Shown piece after piece: positions 1-8,368 of a stretch of DNA of 64,000 bases. This stretch comes from Flavobacterium arcticum. GTDB lineage: Bacteria > Bacteroidota > Bacteroidia > Flavobacteriales > Flavobacteriaceae. Both the position numbers and the translations under genes were made by a program. The notes under the pieces are model-generated. The model was not told where the DNA came from and made no database searches. It saw only the letters and a program-made list of their open reading frames with translations. Position 1 is the first letter of the stretch. Every line of letters begins with the position of its first letter. The stretch spans positions 1,967,001 through 2,031,000 of the forward strand of contig NZ_CP031188.1 in the NCBI RefSeq assembly GCF_003344925.1, in the 5' to 3' direction.

Positions 1-916
1 CGCAGGTACGGTTGCTGATTTAATGGCGACAGGCGATAACATTCAATGGTATGCAGATGCAACAGCTGGTACAGCTCTTGCTAATGACGCTGCTCTTGCA
101 GATGGTGTGTATTATGCTTCACAAACAGTTGATGGTTGTGAGAGTGTTACAAGAACTGCAGTTACAGTTACAGTAAATGTTGTTGCTGCTCCAACAGTTG
201 ATAATACTGATATAGCAATATGTAATACAGGTACAGTTGCCGATTTAATGGCAACAGGCGATAACATTCAATGGTATGCAGAAGCAACAGAAGGTGTAGC
301 TCTTGCTAATGACGCTACTCTTGCAGATGGTATGTACTATGCTTCACAAACCGTTGATGGTTGTGAGAGTACTACAAGAACTGCAGTTACAGTAACAATA
401 AATGTTACTGCTGCTCCAACAGGAGAAGCCAGCCAGACTATAACGGCAGATGTTGCTGCTGATGCTACTATAGAAGACATCGAGGTAACAGTAGAAGATG
501 ATGCTGCAGTAATGTGGTATGCTTCAGAAGCTGATGCTCTTGCAGGAGAAAATGCTCTTATTGCAGGTACAATGCTTACAGATGGAACTACTTACTATGC
601 AACCCAAACAATAGATGGTTGTGAAAGTAATACTGTTCTTGCTGTAACTGTAGGTGTGGTATTAGGACGTGACGATTTTAATATCAACACTTTCTCTTAT
701 TACCCTAACCCTGTTAAAGATGTATTTAACTTGTCTTATGATAAAGAAATTACTTCTGTAGCTGTATTTAACTTACTTGGTCAACAAGTAATGGCTAATA
801 CACCAAATGCTACTGAAGTAAGATTAGATATGTCTATCCTGTCTGACGGAACATACATTGTTTCTGTAACAGCAGGTAATACTGTAAAAACTATTAAAGT
901 AGTTAAAAAACAGTAA
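1..916 (+). CDS. T9SS-exported adhesin-like protein with Ig_7 repeats (5'-truncated by window edge)
   Basis: The reading frame is open to the left edge (codons in phase from base 2), so this is the 3' part of a larger gene. The visible 304 codons hold two near-identical Ig-like repeats of the CHU_C-associated Ig_7 type. Each has an QWYA core, a YYASQTVDGCES strand and a closing RTAVTVT strand. A third, more diverged copy follows at about 420-650. The last ~80 residues form a type A T9SS sorting domain: YYPNPVKD, VAVFNLLGQ, DGTYIVSV and a terminal lysine-rich KVVKKQ. From family knowledge, such proteins cross the outer membrane by type IX secretion and are anchored or released at the surface, often as adhesins. 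The next gene downstream has the same Ig_7 modules and an almost identical tail. The true start and N-terminal domains lie outside the window. Export by T9SS is confident; binding partner unknown. Confidence 0.85.
   Translation, partial: AGTVADLMATGDNIQWYADATAGTALANDAALADGVYYASQTVDGCESVTRTAVTVTVNVVAAPTVDNTDIAICNTGTVADLMATGDNIQWYAEATEGVALANDATLADGMYYASQTVDGCESTTRTAVTVTINVTAAPTGEASQTITADVAADATIEDIEVTVEDDAAVMWYASEADALAGENALIAGTMLTDGTTYYATQTIDGCESNTVLAVTVGVVLGRDDFNINTFSYYPNPVKDVFNLSYDKEITSVAVFNLLGQQVMANTPNATEVRLDMSILSDGTYIVSVTAGNTVKTIKVVKKQ
2..451 (+). repeat. Two tandem 225-bp coding repeats (Ig_7 units)
   Basis: The segment starting GCAGGTACGGTTGCTG at base 2 recurs from about 227 (ACAGGTACAGTTGCCG). 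The period is 225 bp, or 75 codons, in phase with the reading frame; ATGGCGACAGGCGAT at 23 corresponds to ATGGCAACAGGCGAT at 248. The copies are very similar at DNA level, which suggests recent duplication or recombination-maintained homogenisation. More copies may lie left of the window. Confidence 0.8.
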
Positions 917-1255
917 TTTAATAATTACCTATATCACATGAAGTAATCTTTTTACTTTCATGTTTATAAAGCCCTCGGAATATTCCGAGGGCTTTTTTTA
1001 TTCTTTTTAGACTAGTATGGGTATAAAATTTATAAATAAATCGATAATAAATAAATACTGTATTTTTTTTGCTTTTGTTAAAAAATAAATATTTAGACCT
1101 TTTATGACTTATGATTTATTAAATATTGATTATTGTTTGTTATAATGAACATTTTATTTAAAAATTTATTTATAACATGTATAAATTATGTTAAATTAGT
1201 TATTGTATGTGTTTTTTTTGTAGTTTTATTAACAATAATTTATAACTATTATAAT
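917..1255. other. AT-rich intergenic leader between the two adhesin genes
   Basis: These 339 bases hold the terminator at 971-1001 and then about 250 nt of extremely AT-rich DNA before the preferred start of the second adhesin at 1256. In-frame codons upstream of 1256 (from 1133) are open but encode only Phe/Ile/Tyr/Asn-rich sequence, so I read this as untranslated leader. I found no convincing full promoter and no RNA gene. Confidence 0.5.
971..1001 (+). terminator. Rho-independent terminator
   Basis: A perfect 22-base palindrome (GCCCTCGGAA and its complement TTCCGAGGGC, 971-992) is followed by a T run. It lies 54 nt after the stop of the first adhesin gene. Confidence 0.9.
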
Positions 1256-4200
1256 ATGAAAAACATTACTATTAAAAATGCTTTGAATTTCGGGAAAGAT
1301 TCAAAGCGATGGCTCTTGGGCTATCTTGTACTTTTTGCTTTATTGTCGGTCACGACAACTTATTCGCAAGTAGGTACTATTAACATTGGTTCGGGTACAG
1401 CTAATAGTGCTAACCGTGTACCTATTTATTCTTGCTATAATTACACTTATAGTCAACAAATCGTTAAAGCTTCAGAGTATGCTGCCAATGGTGGTGTGGC
1501 TGGAAATGTTACTAAAGTGAGTTATTACTACTCTTCAGGAGGTACTAATTTAGCAAACTGGGCAAACTGGACAGTTTATTTAGGACATACTTCTAAAACT
1601 GAATTTACTTCAGATACAGATTGGGAGCCTTTAGGGAACCTTACACAAGTATATTCTGGAGCTATTACTCCAGTAGCAGGTAACTGGTTTGAAATTACTT
1701 TTACAACACCATTTAATTATGATGGTACAAGTAATTTAATTATTGCAATAGATGAAAATGAGTCAGGATACTCTTGTACGGCTAATTTTGGTTCATATAC
1801 TGGTTCTTCAAATACAGGTATATACTATTATAGTGATGGTACTAACCCAGACCCAGCTTCGCCGCCATCAGGAACACGTACTAGTGCTTTAGCTAGATTA
1901 CAGTTCTTTGGTAGTGTTGCCTCATGCCTTGCGCCAAATGGTTTAGCTTCATCAGGAGTTAGTCCAAATGCAGCTACAATATCTTGGAATGCAGTTACGG
2001 CAGCATCTACAGGTTATGATTACTATTATAGTACTACAAATACAGCACCTACGAGTGCAACAACACCATCAGGTAGTGTTGCATCTGGAACTACAACAGC
2101 TTCACTTTCAGGTCTGATGTCAAATACGCAATATTATGCATGGGTAAGAAGTGCTTGTGCAGGTACAGATGTAAGTGCATGGACGTCTTCTATTTCTTTT
2201 ACTACGCTATGTGATGCTACAGATATTCCTTACTATGAAGATGCAAACTCTGCAACGACACCTAATATACCTGCGTGTGTAACAATACAAAATGCAGGTA
2301 CAGGTAATAACTGGACTACAGCAAGTAATCCTGGTTACGGATTTGATAGTAATGTTTTTAGATATTCTTATAGTTCTAATCCAGCAAATGCTTGGTTTTA
2401 CACACAAGGATTAAACTTAACAGCAGGTGTGTCATATAGATTATCATATACCTATGGTAATAATAGTACTTTTTATACAGAAAAGCTTAAAATAGGTTAT
2501 GGTACTAGTGCTAGTGATGCTGGTATGACTACTATACTTGCAGACCATCAGGATGTTACAGGAGCTTCTGCTACTGATGCATTTGTAGATTTTACACCAA
2601 CTACAACAGGTGTTTATTATGTAGGTTTTAATGCTTATTCGGCAGCTAATTTATATTATATATATGTAGATGATATATCAGTAATACTAACGCCTACGTG
2701 TGAGCCTGTTACAGGTGTTGTTGCAACAACAGGTTCTTTTACATCTGGAAATTTAGCATGGAATGAGTCAGCAAGTTTACCTGCAGATGGATATGAATAT
2801 TATGTAAGTGAAGATGCTACTCCTCCTACAGGTGCTACAACAGTATCAGGTAGTGTTGCCGCAGGTATCTTTACAGCAGAAGCTACAGGACTTACAATGG
2901 GTACTACTTATTATGCTTGGGTTAGAGCAGTATGTTCTGATTCAGATTCTAGTCCATGGGAAGGACCTTCGTCTTTCTATACAGGCTATTGTACGCCAGC
3001 ACCTACTACTGTAGATAACGACGGTATTATAGGTGTAGCTATGGGAACTATAAATAATGTTACCTCTGGAGAACCAGGTAATTATGCCGATTATACAGTA
3101 CAATCAACTGATGCAGCTGCAGGGGCTACTGTAGATTTTGCAATTACGTATGGTACAGGTTATACTTACGGTACAAAAATATGGATAGATTGGAATAATG
3201 ATACTGACTTTGATGACGAAGGAGAACTTGTATATACAGGTTTATCTACAAATGATAATCCTACTACATTAGAAGGTTCTTTCTCAGTACCTGCAGATGC
3301 TGCAGTAATAGGTAGCCATACAGTGCGTATAGGTGGTACTGATAATGATGGTGGTGGTACACCATGTTACTCTGGTTCATATGGTAGTTATGAAGATTAT
3401 TCAATTAATATTTTCATGCCAGACCCACCTGCAATAACAGAATTTACTCCTGACACATACTGTGCTGTCGCTGGAGATATAACTATTACAGGTACTACTC
3501 TAGGTAATGCAACTCTTGAAATAGGAGGTACAGCAGTAACAATTACTTCTAATACTGATACTGAGATAGTAGCTAGTGTTCCTGCAGGAGTATCAGGTAC
3601 GGTATCAGTAACAACAGTAGCTGGAACAGATACTACTCTAGATACATTTGCAGTAACAGAGCCTGCCGAATTAACATTGAGTGCTACAGAGGCAACATTA
3701 TGTTTAGGTAATAGTTCGGATATTGTAACAATCACACAAGGAGCTTCTGATTTTGATATATATGAGTGGTCTCCTGTTACAGGAATGAGTGGTAACGATA
3801 TTGATGGATATGTATTTAATCCATCAGAAACAACTACTTATACATTAACAGCATCACAATCAACTGGAAGTTGTGAAATATCAACAGAGTTTGTAGTAAC
3901 TGTAAACCCTGTTCCTACACCTGTAACAGTTGTGCCATCAGAAACAATTGCTTGTTTAGGTTCTCCTGTAGAACTTACGGCAGAAGGTGGAGAGACTATT
4001 ACAGCAGTAGATTATTGCTTACCAACTATAGGTAGCACAGGAGCTTCAGGAGATTATCTTAATAATTTTACTTTTGCTGATATAACAAATAATAACTCTG
4101 GTGATGAAGTATCAGATTATACATATTATAGTGATATAACCGCTAATGTAGTGGGGGGGCAAACTTATGATATTTCATTACAAGGAGGAAGCACAACTTG

Positions 4201-6586
4201 GTCTCAAACATTTAGAGTATGGATAGACTTTAACCAAGATGGAGTATTTGCTGAAGATGAGAGTGTATTTAATACTACTACAGGTACAACTGCTGTTGTA
4301 AATGGTACAGTAACAATTCCTGCAACTGCTTTTAATGGTCTTACAAGAATGCGTGTAGGGGATAGGTTTAGTAGTACAATTGGCGCAGGCGAAGCTTGTG
4401 GTCATACAGGTTATGGAGAATGGGAAGATTATAATGTAATGATTACAGGAGCAAGTAGTGCTGTAGAGTATGTATGGTCTCCAATAGATGGTCTTTATGA
4501 AGATGTTGCAGGTACTGTAGCATATAATGGAGATCCTGTACAAGTTGTATATGCAATGCCAAGTGCAACTACTACATATACTGCAACTGTAACAACAGAT
4601 CTTGGATGTCCTGCATCAGATTCTGCAACAATAAACATAGTAATTACTCCTGCTCCTACAGGAGATGTTGTAGCATCATTTACTACAGCCGCTACAATAG
4701 CCGATCTTACTGCTACAGGAACAGATGTTCAATGGTATGATGTAGCTACAGGAGGTACTCCTCTAAGTGATTCTGAATTTTTATCATCAGGAATGTACTA
4801 TGCTACACAAACTTTAAATGGTTGTGAAAGCCAAGATAGACTTGCTGTAACGGTAACAGTTCCTGAAATGGATTGGGTAAACTTACAATGGCCATTTGAA
4901 TTAACAATAGTACAAGGAGATACTGGAATGGTATATGCACAAGGCTATGAGGCTGGTGTTACACCAGGTGCTGGTCCTGGTATAGGAGTAATGGCATGGA
5001 TAGGTATTAGCAATGAAAATACAGATCCATCTACATGGACAACTTGGGTACCAATGATGTTTAATGATCAAGTAGGTAATAACGACGAATTTGTGGCAGC
5101 CATTGGAGATGATCTTGAGCCAGGTACATATTACTATGCTTCAAGATTCCAATATCTAGAAGGTCCATATAGCTATGGTGGTTATAATGCTGGCGGTGGT
5201 TCTTTCTGGAATGGTGCCGATTATGTGAGCGGAGTTCTTACTGTTAACTGTGGTACTATGGCGCCTGTTGCTGATGCTTCACAAGCATTTTGTGATGCTG
5301 CTACAGTATCCGATCTTGCTGCTGAAGGTGAAATGGTACAATGGTATGCTACTGCAATAGGAGGTTTACCTCTTGCAATGGATGCTGCTGTATTAAACGG
5401 AGGTACATATTATGCTTCACAAACTATAGACTGTGAGAGTTTAACAAGAACTGCGGTTGCTGTAACTATTAATGTTACTCCTGCACCTACAGGTTCTGAT
5501 ATGCAAGTATTTGAAGATGGTGCTACCGTAGCAGAGTTAATGGCTATGGGGAACGATATTATGTGGTATGATGCTGCAGGTAATATGCTAAGTGCTGATG
5601 ATGCTCTTGAAGATGGGGCTATGTACTATGCTTCGCAAACCATGAATGGTTGCGAGAGTCAAGATATGCTAGCTGTTACTGTTACTGTTAATATGCCTAG
5701 TGTAGATTACGTTAATCTACAATATCCAGGAGAAGTCACTGTTTCAATAGCACAGTCAGCAATGATTTATGTACAAGTTTATGAAATGGGTGTAACTGAG
5801 GGTACTGGTCCTGGTGTTGGTGTAACAGCATGGGTAGGTATTAGTACAGAAGATACAGATCCTTCTACATGGACAACATGGGTACCTACAACATTTAATA
5901 TTCAATCAGGTGTTAATGATGAGTATGTAGCTTCGGTAGGTTCTAATTTAGAGCCAGGAACATATTATTATGCATCTAGAGTTCAGTTACAAGACGGACC
6001 TTTTATTTATGGAGGTTTTAATGAACAAGGAGGTAACACATGGGACGGCGTTACATATGTAAGCGGTATACTAAATGTACTTTGCGATACAACCTCTCCT
6101 GTTGGAGCTACAGAACAAGTAGTGGTTTCTCTAACTGATGCTGTTACTCTAGAAAACATAGAGGTAACTGGTACTGATGTAGTATGGTATGCTACAGAAC
6201 AGGATGCTATAGATGGTAATAATCCCTTAGCTATGGATACTGCTGTAGAAGAAGGAGTAACATATTATGCTACACAAACAATAAATGGATGTACTAGTGT
6301 TACTAGCCTTGCAGTTACCGTAACAGGAGTGCTAAACAATGGTAGTTTTGATGTTACTTCGTTTAATTACTATCCAAACCCTGTAAAAGATATACTTACT
6401 ATACAATACTCTTCAGAGATTACTTCTGTAGCTGTATTTAATATGTTAGGTCAGAAAGTTATGGCAAAAACACCTAATACTACTGATGCTAACCTAGATA
6501 TGTCAGTATTATCAGATGGTACTTATATAGTTATTATCAATGCAGGTAGTATGACAAAAACAATTAAAATCGTTAAAAAACAATAG
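1256..6586 (+). CDS. Giant multidomain T9SS-exported adhesin (1776 aa; FN3, GEVED, IPT/TIG, Ig_7, sorting domain)
   Basis: I chose ATG 1256 because it gives a normal signal peptide: basic KDSKRW, then a hydrophobic LLGYLVLFALL core ending near TYSQ at residue 38. The upstream in-frame ATG at 1133 adds 41 AT-driven hydrophobic residues. Approximate order: FN3 (225-320), a jelly-roll choice-of-anchor/cleaved-adhesin-like domain (323-478), FN3 (480-577), GEVED (580-720, acidic WIDWNNDTDFDDEGE), IPT/TIG (722-803), a PKD-like segment (803-889), a second GEVED (912-1064), Ig_7 repeats alternating with two copies of a ~125-residue module (WVNLQWP/YVNLQYP; nt 4868-5246 and 5701-6081), and a type A T9SS tail (about 1696-1776, YYPNPVKD, VAVFNMLGQ, KIVKKQ). 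The tail is nearly the same as in the upstream gene, so the two are paralogues. Likely a cell-surface adhesin; target unknown. Confidence 0.85.
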   Translation: MKNITIKNALNFGKDSKRWLLGYLVLFALLSVTTTYSQVGTINIGSGTANSANRVPIYSCYNYTYSQQIVKASEYAANGGVAGNVTKVSYYYSSGGTNLANWANWTVYLGHTSKTEFTSDTDWEPLGNLTQVYSGAITPVAGNWFEITFTTPFNYDGTSNLIIAIDENESGYSCTANFGSYTGSSNTGIYYYSDGTNPDPASPPSGTRTSALARLQFFGSVASCLAPNGLASSGVSPNAATISWNAVTAASTGYDYYYSTTNTAPTSATTPSGSVASGTTTASLSGLMSNTQYYAWVRSACAGTDVSAWTSSISFTTLCDATDIPYYEDANSATTPNIPACVTIQNAGTGNNWTTASNPGYGFDSNVFRYSYSSNPANAWFYTQGLNLTAGVSYRLSYTYGNNSTFYTEKLKIGYGTSASDAGMTTILADHQDVTGASATDAFVDFTPTTTGVYYVGFNAYSAANLYYIYVDDISVILTPTCEPVTGVVATTGSFTSGNLAWNESASLPADGYEYYVSEDATPPTGATTVSGSVAAGIFTAEATGLTMGTTYYAWVRAVCSDSDSSPWEGPSSFYTGYCTPAPTTVDNDGIIGVAMGTINNVTSGEPGNYADYTVQSTDAAAGATVDFAITYGTGYTYGTKIWIDWNNDTDFDDEGELVYTGLSTNDNPTTLEGSFSVPADAAVIGSHTVRIGGTDNDGGGTPCYSGSYGSYEDYSINIFMPDPPAITEFTPDTYCAVAGDITITGTTLGNATLEIGGTAVTITSNTDTEIVASVPAGVSGTVSVTTVAGTDTTLDTFAVTEPAELTLSATEATLCLGNSSDIVTITQGASDFDIYEWSPVTGMSGNDIDGYVFNPSETTTYTLTASQSTGSCEISTEFVVTVNPVPTPVTVVPSETIACLGSPVELTAEGGETITAVDYCLPTIGSTGASGDYLNNFTFADITNNNSGDEVSDYTYYSDITANVVGGQTYDISLQGGSTTWSQTFRVWIDFNQDGVFAEDESVFNTTTGTTAVVNGTVTIPATAFNGLTRMRVGDRFSSTIGAGEACGHTGYGEWEDYNVMITGASSAVEYVWSPIDGLYEDVAGTVAYNGDPVQVVYAMPSATTTYTATVTTDLGCPASDSATINIVITPAPTGDVVASFTTAATIADLTATGTDVQWYDVATGGTPLSDSEFLSSGMYYATQTLNGCESQDRLAVTVTVPEMDWVNLQWPFELTIVQGDTGMVYAQGYEAGVTPGAGPGIGVMAWIGISNENTDPSTWTTWVPMMFNDQVGNNDEFVAAIGDDLEPGTYYYASRFQYLEGPYSYGGYNAGGGSFWNGADYVSGVLTVNCGTMAPVADASQAFCDAATVSDLAAEGEMVQWYATAIGGLPLAMDAAVLNGGTYYASQTIDCESLTRTAVAVTINVTPAPTGSDMQVFEDGATVAELMAMGNDIMWYDAAGNMLSADDALEDGAMYYASQTMNGCESQDMLAVTVTVNMPSVDYVNLQYPGEVTVSIAQSAMIYVQVYEMGVTEGTGPGVGVTAWVGISTEDTDPSTWTTWVPTTFNIQSGVNDEYVASVGSNLEPGTYYYASRVQLQDGPFIYGGFNEQGGNTWDGVTYVSGILNVLCDTTSPVGATEQVVVSLTDAVTLENIEVTGTDVVWYATEQDAIDGNNPLAMDTAVEEGVTYYATQTINGCTSVTSLAVTVTGVLNNGSFDVTSFNYYPNPVKDILTIQYSSEITSVAVFNMLGQKVMAKTPNTTDANLDMSVLSDGTYIVIINAGSMTKTIKIVKKQ

Positions 6587-6611
6587 TTGTAATTATTAAT
6601 TTTAATTAGTT

Positions 6612-6645
6612 GAACCGATGGTGAAAACCATCGGTTCTTTTTTTA
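6612..6645 (+). terminator. Rho-independent terminator after the giant adhesin
   Basis: Eleven-base stem GAACCGATGGT / ACCATCGGTTC with a GAAA loop, followed by a run of seven T, 25 nt after the stop codon. Confidence 0.9.
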
Positions 6646-6650
6646 TATAC

Positions 6651-6682
6651 AAGCTACCATTTTGGTAGCTTTTGTTTTTTTT
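6651..6682 (+). terminator. Second hairpin with T run
   Basis: AAGCTACCA / TGGTAGCTT stem followed by TTTGTTTTTTTTT, immediately after the first terminator. It is a possible back-up terminator. It also overlaps the proposed -33 region of the glycosyltransferase promoter. Confidence 0.6.
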
Positions 6683-6698
6683 TAAAGCAGTAACTTTG
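6672..6698 (+). promoter_or_regulatory. Bacteroidota-type promoter for the glycosyltransferase-coaE operon
   Basis: TAACTTTG at 6691-6698 matches the TAnnTTTG -7 element. TTG at 6672-6674 is 16 nt upstream, slightly short of the usual spacing. The ATG at 6715 follows by 16 nt. Confidence 0.5.
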
Positions 6699-6714
6699 TT
6701 AAAAATTATTACAA

Positions 6715-7713
6715 ATGTTTTTTTCGTTAATAATACCAGTTTACAATAGACCTGATGAGATTGAAGAGCTATTAGAAAGCCTTACTAAACAATCATATAA
6801 AGATCAGTTTGAAGTAGTAATCATAGAAGATGGGTCTACTTTGCGGTGCGATACTATACTTCCTGCCTTTGAAGGTAAATTATTTATATCTTACTATTTT
6901 AAAAGTAATTCAGGTCCAGGTGACTCTAGGAACTATGGTATGAAAAAGGCAAAGGGCGATTACTTTATTGTGCTCGATTCTGATTGTATTATTCCAGAAG
7001 GTTATCTTAAAAATGTATCAGAAAGTCTTATTGCTAATTATGTAGACTGCTTTGGTGGTCCTGATGCTGCTTTAGATAGCTTTAGTGATATACAGAAGGC
7101 TATTAATTTTACAATGACCTCTTTTTTAACAACAGGAGGTATAAGAGGGAAATCGGAAAAAATAGAAAAGTTTCAGCCAAGAAGTTTTAATATGGGCATT
7201 TCTAAAAAAGCTTTTGAGGCTTCGGGCGGCTTTGGTAATATACACCCGGGTGAAGATCCAGATCTTTCTATACGACTTTGGAAATTAGGATATGAAACGC
7301 GTCTTTTTCCTGATTGTTATGTATATCATAAACGAAGGATAGATTGGGATAAGTTTTATAAACAAGTAAATAAGTTTGGTAAAGCACGCCCTATTTTAGA
7401 TAAGTGGCACCCAGAGTATAAAAAGGTAACTTTTTTATTTCCTAGTTTATTTATTTTAGGTTTTGGGTTTTCAGTACTATTATTATTTTTTACTATAATT
7501 AGTCCTCTATATTTATATGTGTTTTATTTTATTTTAATATTTATAATATCAGCAATTAAAAATAAAAGCTTGAAAATAGGTTTTTATTCTGTTGTGGCGG
7601 TTTTTATACAATTTTATGGTTATGGTACAGGTTATATTACATCGTTTATAAAAATACATTTATTATCTAAGCAACCAGAACAGGCTTTTCCTGAATTATT
7701 TTTTAAAAAATGA
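6715..7713 (+). CDS. Family 2 glycosyltransferase with C-terminal membrane segments
   Basis: The N-terminal ~230 residues are a GT-A fold of family GT2. They show SLIIPVYNRPDEI at the start, an acidic VIIEDGS strand, a DSD metal/nucleotide-sugar motif near residues 88-90 (VLDSDC), and a PGEDPDLSIRLW segment like the catalytic ED loop. Two or more hydrophobic stretches follow (about 236-281 and 286-312), so the enzyme is probably anchored at the inner membrane and acts on a lipid-linked or surface glycan. The stop overlaps the coaE start by 4 nt (ATGA), implying co-transcription. Donor and acceptor cannot be told from sequence. Confidence 0.85.
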   Translation: MFFSLIIPVYNRPDEIEELLESLTKQSYKDQFEVVIIEDGSTLRCDTILPAFEGKLFISYYFKSNSGPGDSRNYGMKKAKGDYFIVLDSDCIIPEGYLKNVSESLIANYVDCFGGPDAALDSFSDIQKAINFTMTSFLTTGGIRGKSEKIEKFQPRSFNMGISKKAFEASGGFGNIHPGEDPDLSIRLWKLGYETRLFPDCYVYHKRRIDWDKFYKQVNKFGKARPILDKWHPEYKKVTFLFPSLFILGFGFSVLLLFFTIISPLYLYVFYFILIFIISAIKNKSLKIGFYSVVAVFIQFYGYGTGYITSFIKIHLLSKQPEQAFPELFFKK

Positions 7714-8297
7714 AAACAAAAGTTATAGGACTAACAGGAGGAATAGGTAGTGGTAAAACTACAATAGCAAATTATTTTGCATCATTAGGTGTACCTGTAT
7801 ATATAGCTGATGAAGAAGCTAAAAAAATATTGAACACTCCTGATGTAATTACTGAAGTGGTAGCTGTTTTTGGACAAGAAATACTTACAGACAGTATTCC
7901 TGATAGAAAAAAAATAGCAGCTTTAGTATTTAATAATCCTGAAAAGCTTCAGGTGCTTAATAATATTATTCACCCTAAAGTGAGTGAACATTTTCATGAT
8001 TGGTTAGATATTTATAAAGATGCACCATTTGTTATTAAAGAAGCTGCTATTTTATTTGAGAGTGGTAGTTATAAAAATTGCGATAAAATAATATTAGTTA
8101 CTGCACCAGAGGAGATAAGGATAGAAAGAGTTATAAAAAGAGATGGTGGTACAGCCCAAGAAGTGCGTAAACGTATGGCTAATCAATGGAATGACGATAG
8201 GAAAAAAGAGTTTAGTGATTTTATTATAAATAACATTATTTTGAATGATGCTAAAAATCAGGCTCATAGTATTTATGATACTTTGAAAAATGTTTAA
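7710..8297 (+). CDS. coaE: Dephospho-CoA kinase
   Basis: CoaE phosphorylates the 3'-hydroxyl of dephospho-CoA with ATP, the last step of coenzyme A synthesis, in the cytoplasm. Visible features are the P-loop GGIGSGKT at residues 10-17, the YIADEEAK motif holding the substrate-binding acidic residue, NNIIHPKV, and a lid-like RVIKRDGG segment. The length of 195 aa is normal. The gene overlaps the glycosyltransferase by 4 nt and is followed by 71 nt before the sensor kinase, which has its own -7 element. Confidence 0.95.
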   Translation: MKTKVIGLTGGIGSGKTTIANYFASLGVPVYIADEEAKKILNTPDVITEVVAVFGQEILTDSIPDRKKIAALVFNNPEKLQVLNNIIHPKVSEHFHDWLDIYKDAPFVIKEAAILFESGSYKNCDKIILVTAPEEIRIERVIKRDGGTAQEVRKRMANQWNDDRKKEFSDFIINNIILNDAKNQAHSIYDTLKNV

Positions 8298-8355
8298 TTT
8301 TTGGTGTGGTTGTTAATGTTTGGTTAATATTTTAAGGCATTAAATGTTAAAATGT

Positions 8356-8363
8356 TAATTTTG
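8356..8363 (+). promoter_or_regulatory. -7 promoter element just ahead of the sensor kinase
   Basis: TAATTTTG matches TAnnTTTG. The ATG at 8369 begins 5 nt after the element, so transcription from here would give a leaderless or nearly leaderless mRNA. I see no TTG at the usual distance upstream. Confidence 0.45.
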
Positions 8364-8368
8364 TTTCG

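Noticed and set aside
1..451. CRISPR array
   Set aside because: The repeats are 225 bp, in frame and protein-coding, with no spacers.
1133..1255. Upstream start for the giant adhesin
   Set aside because: It adds an AT-driven hydrophobic stretch ahead of a complete signal peptide beginning at 1256.
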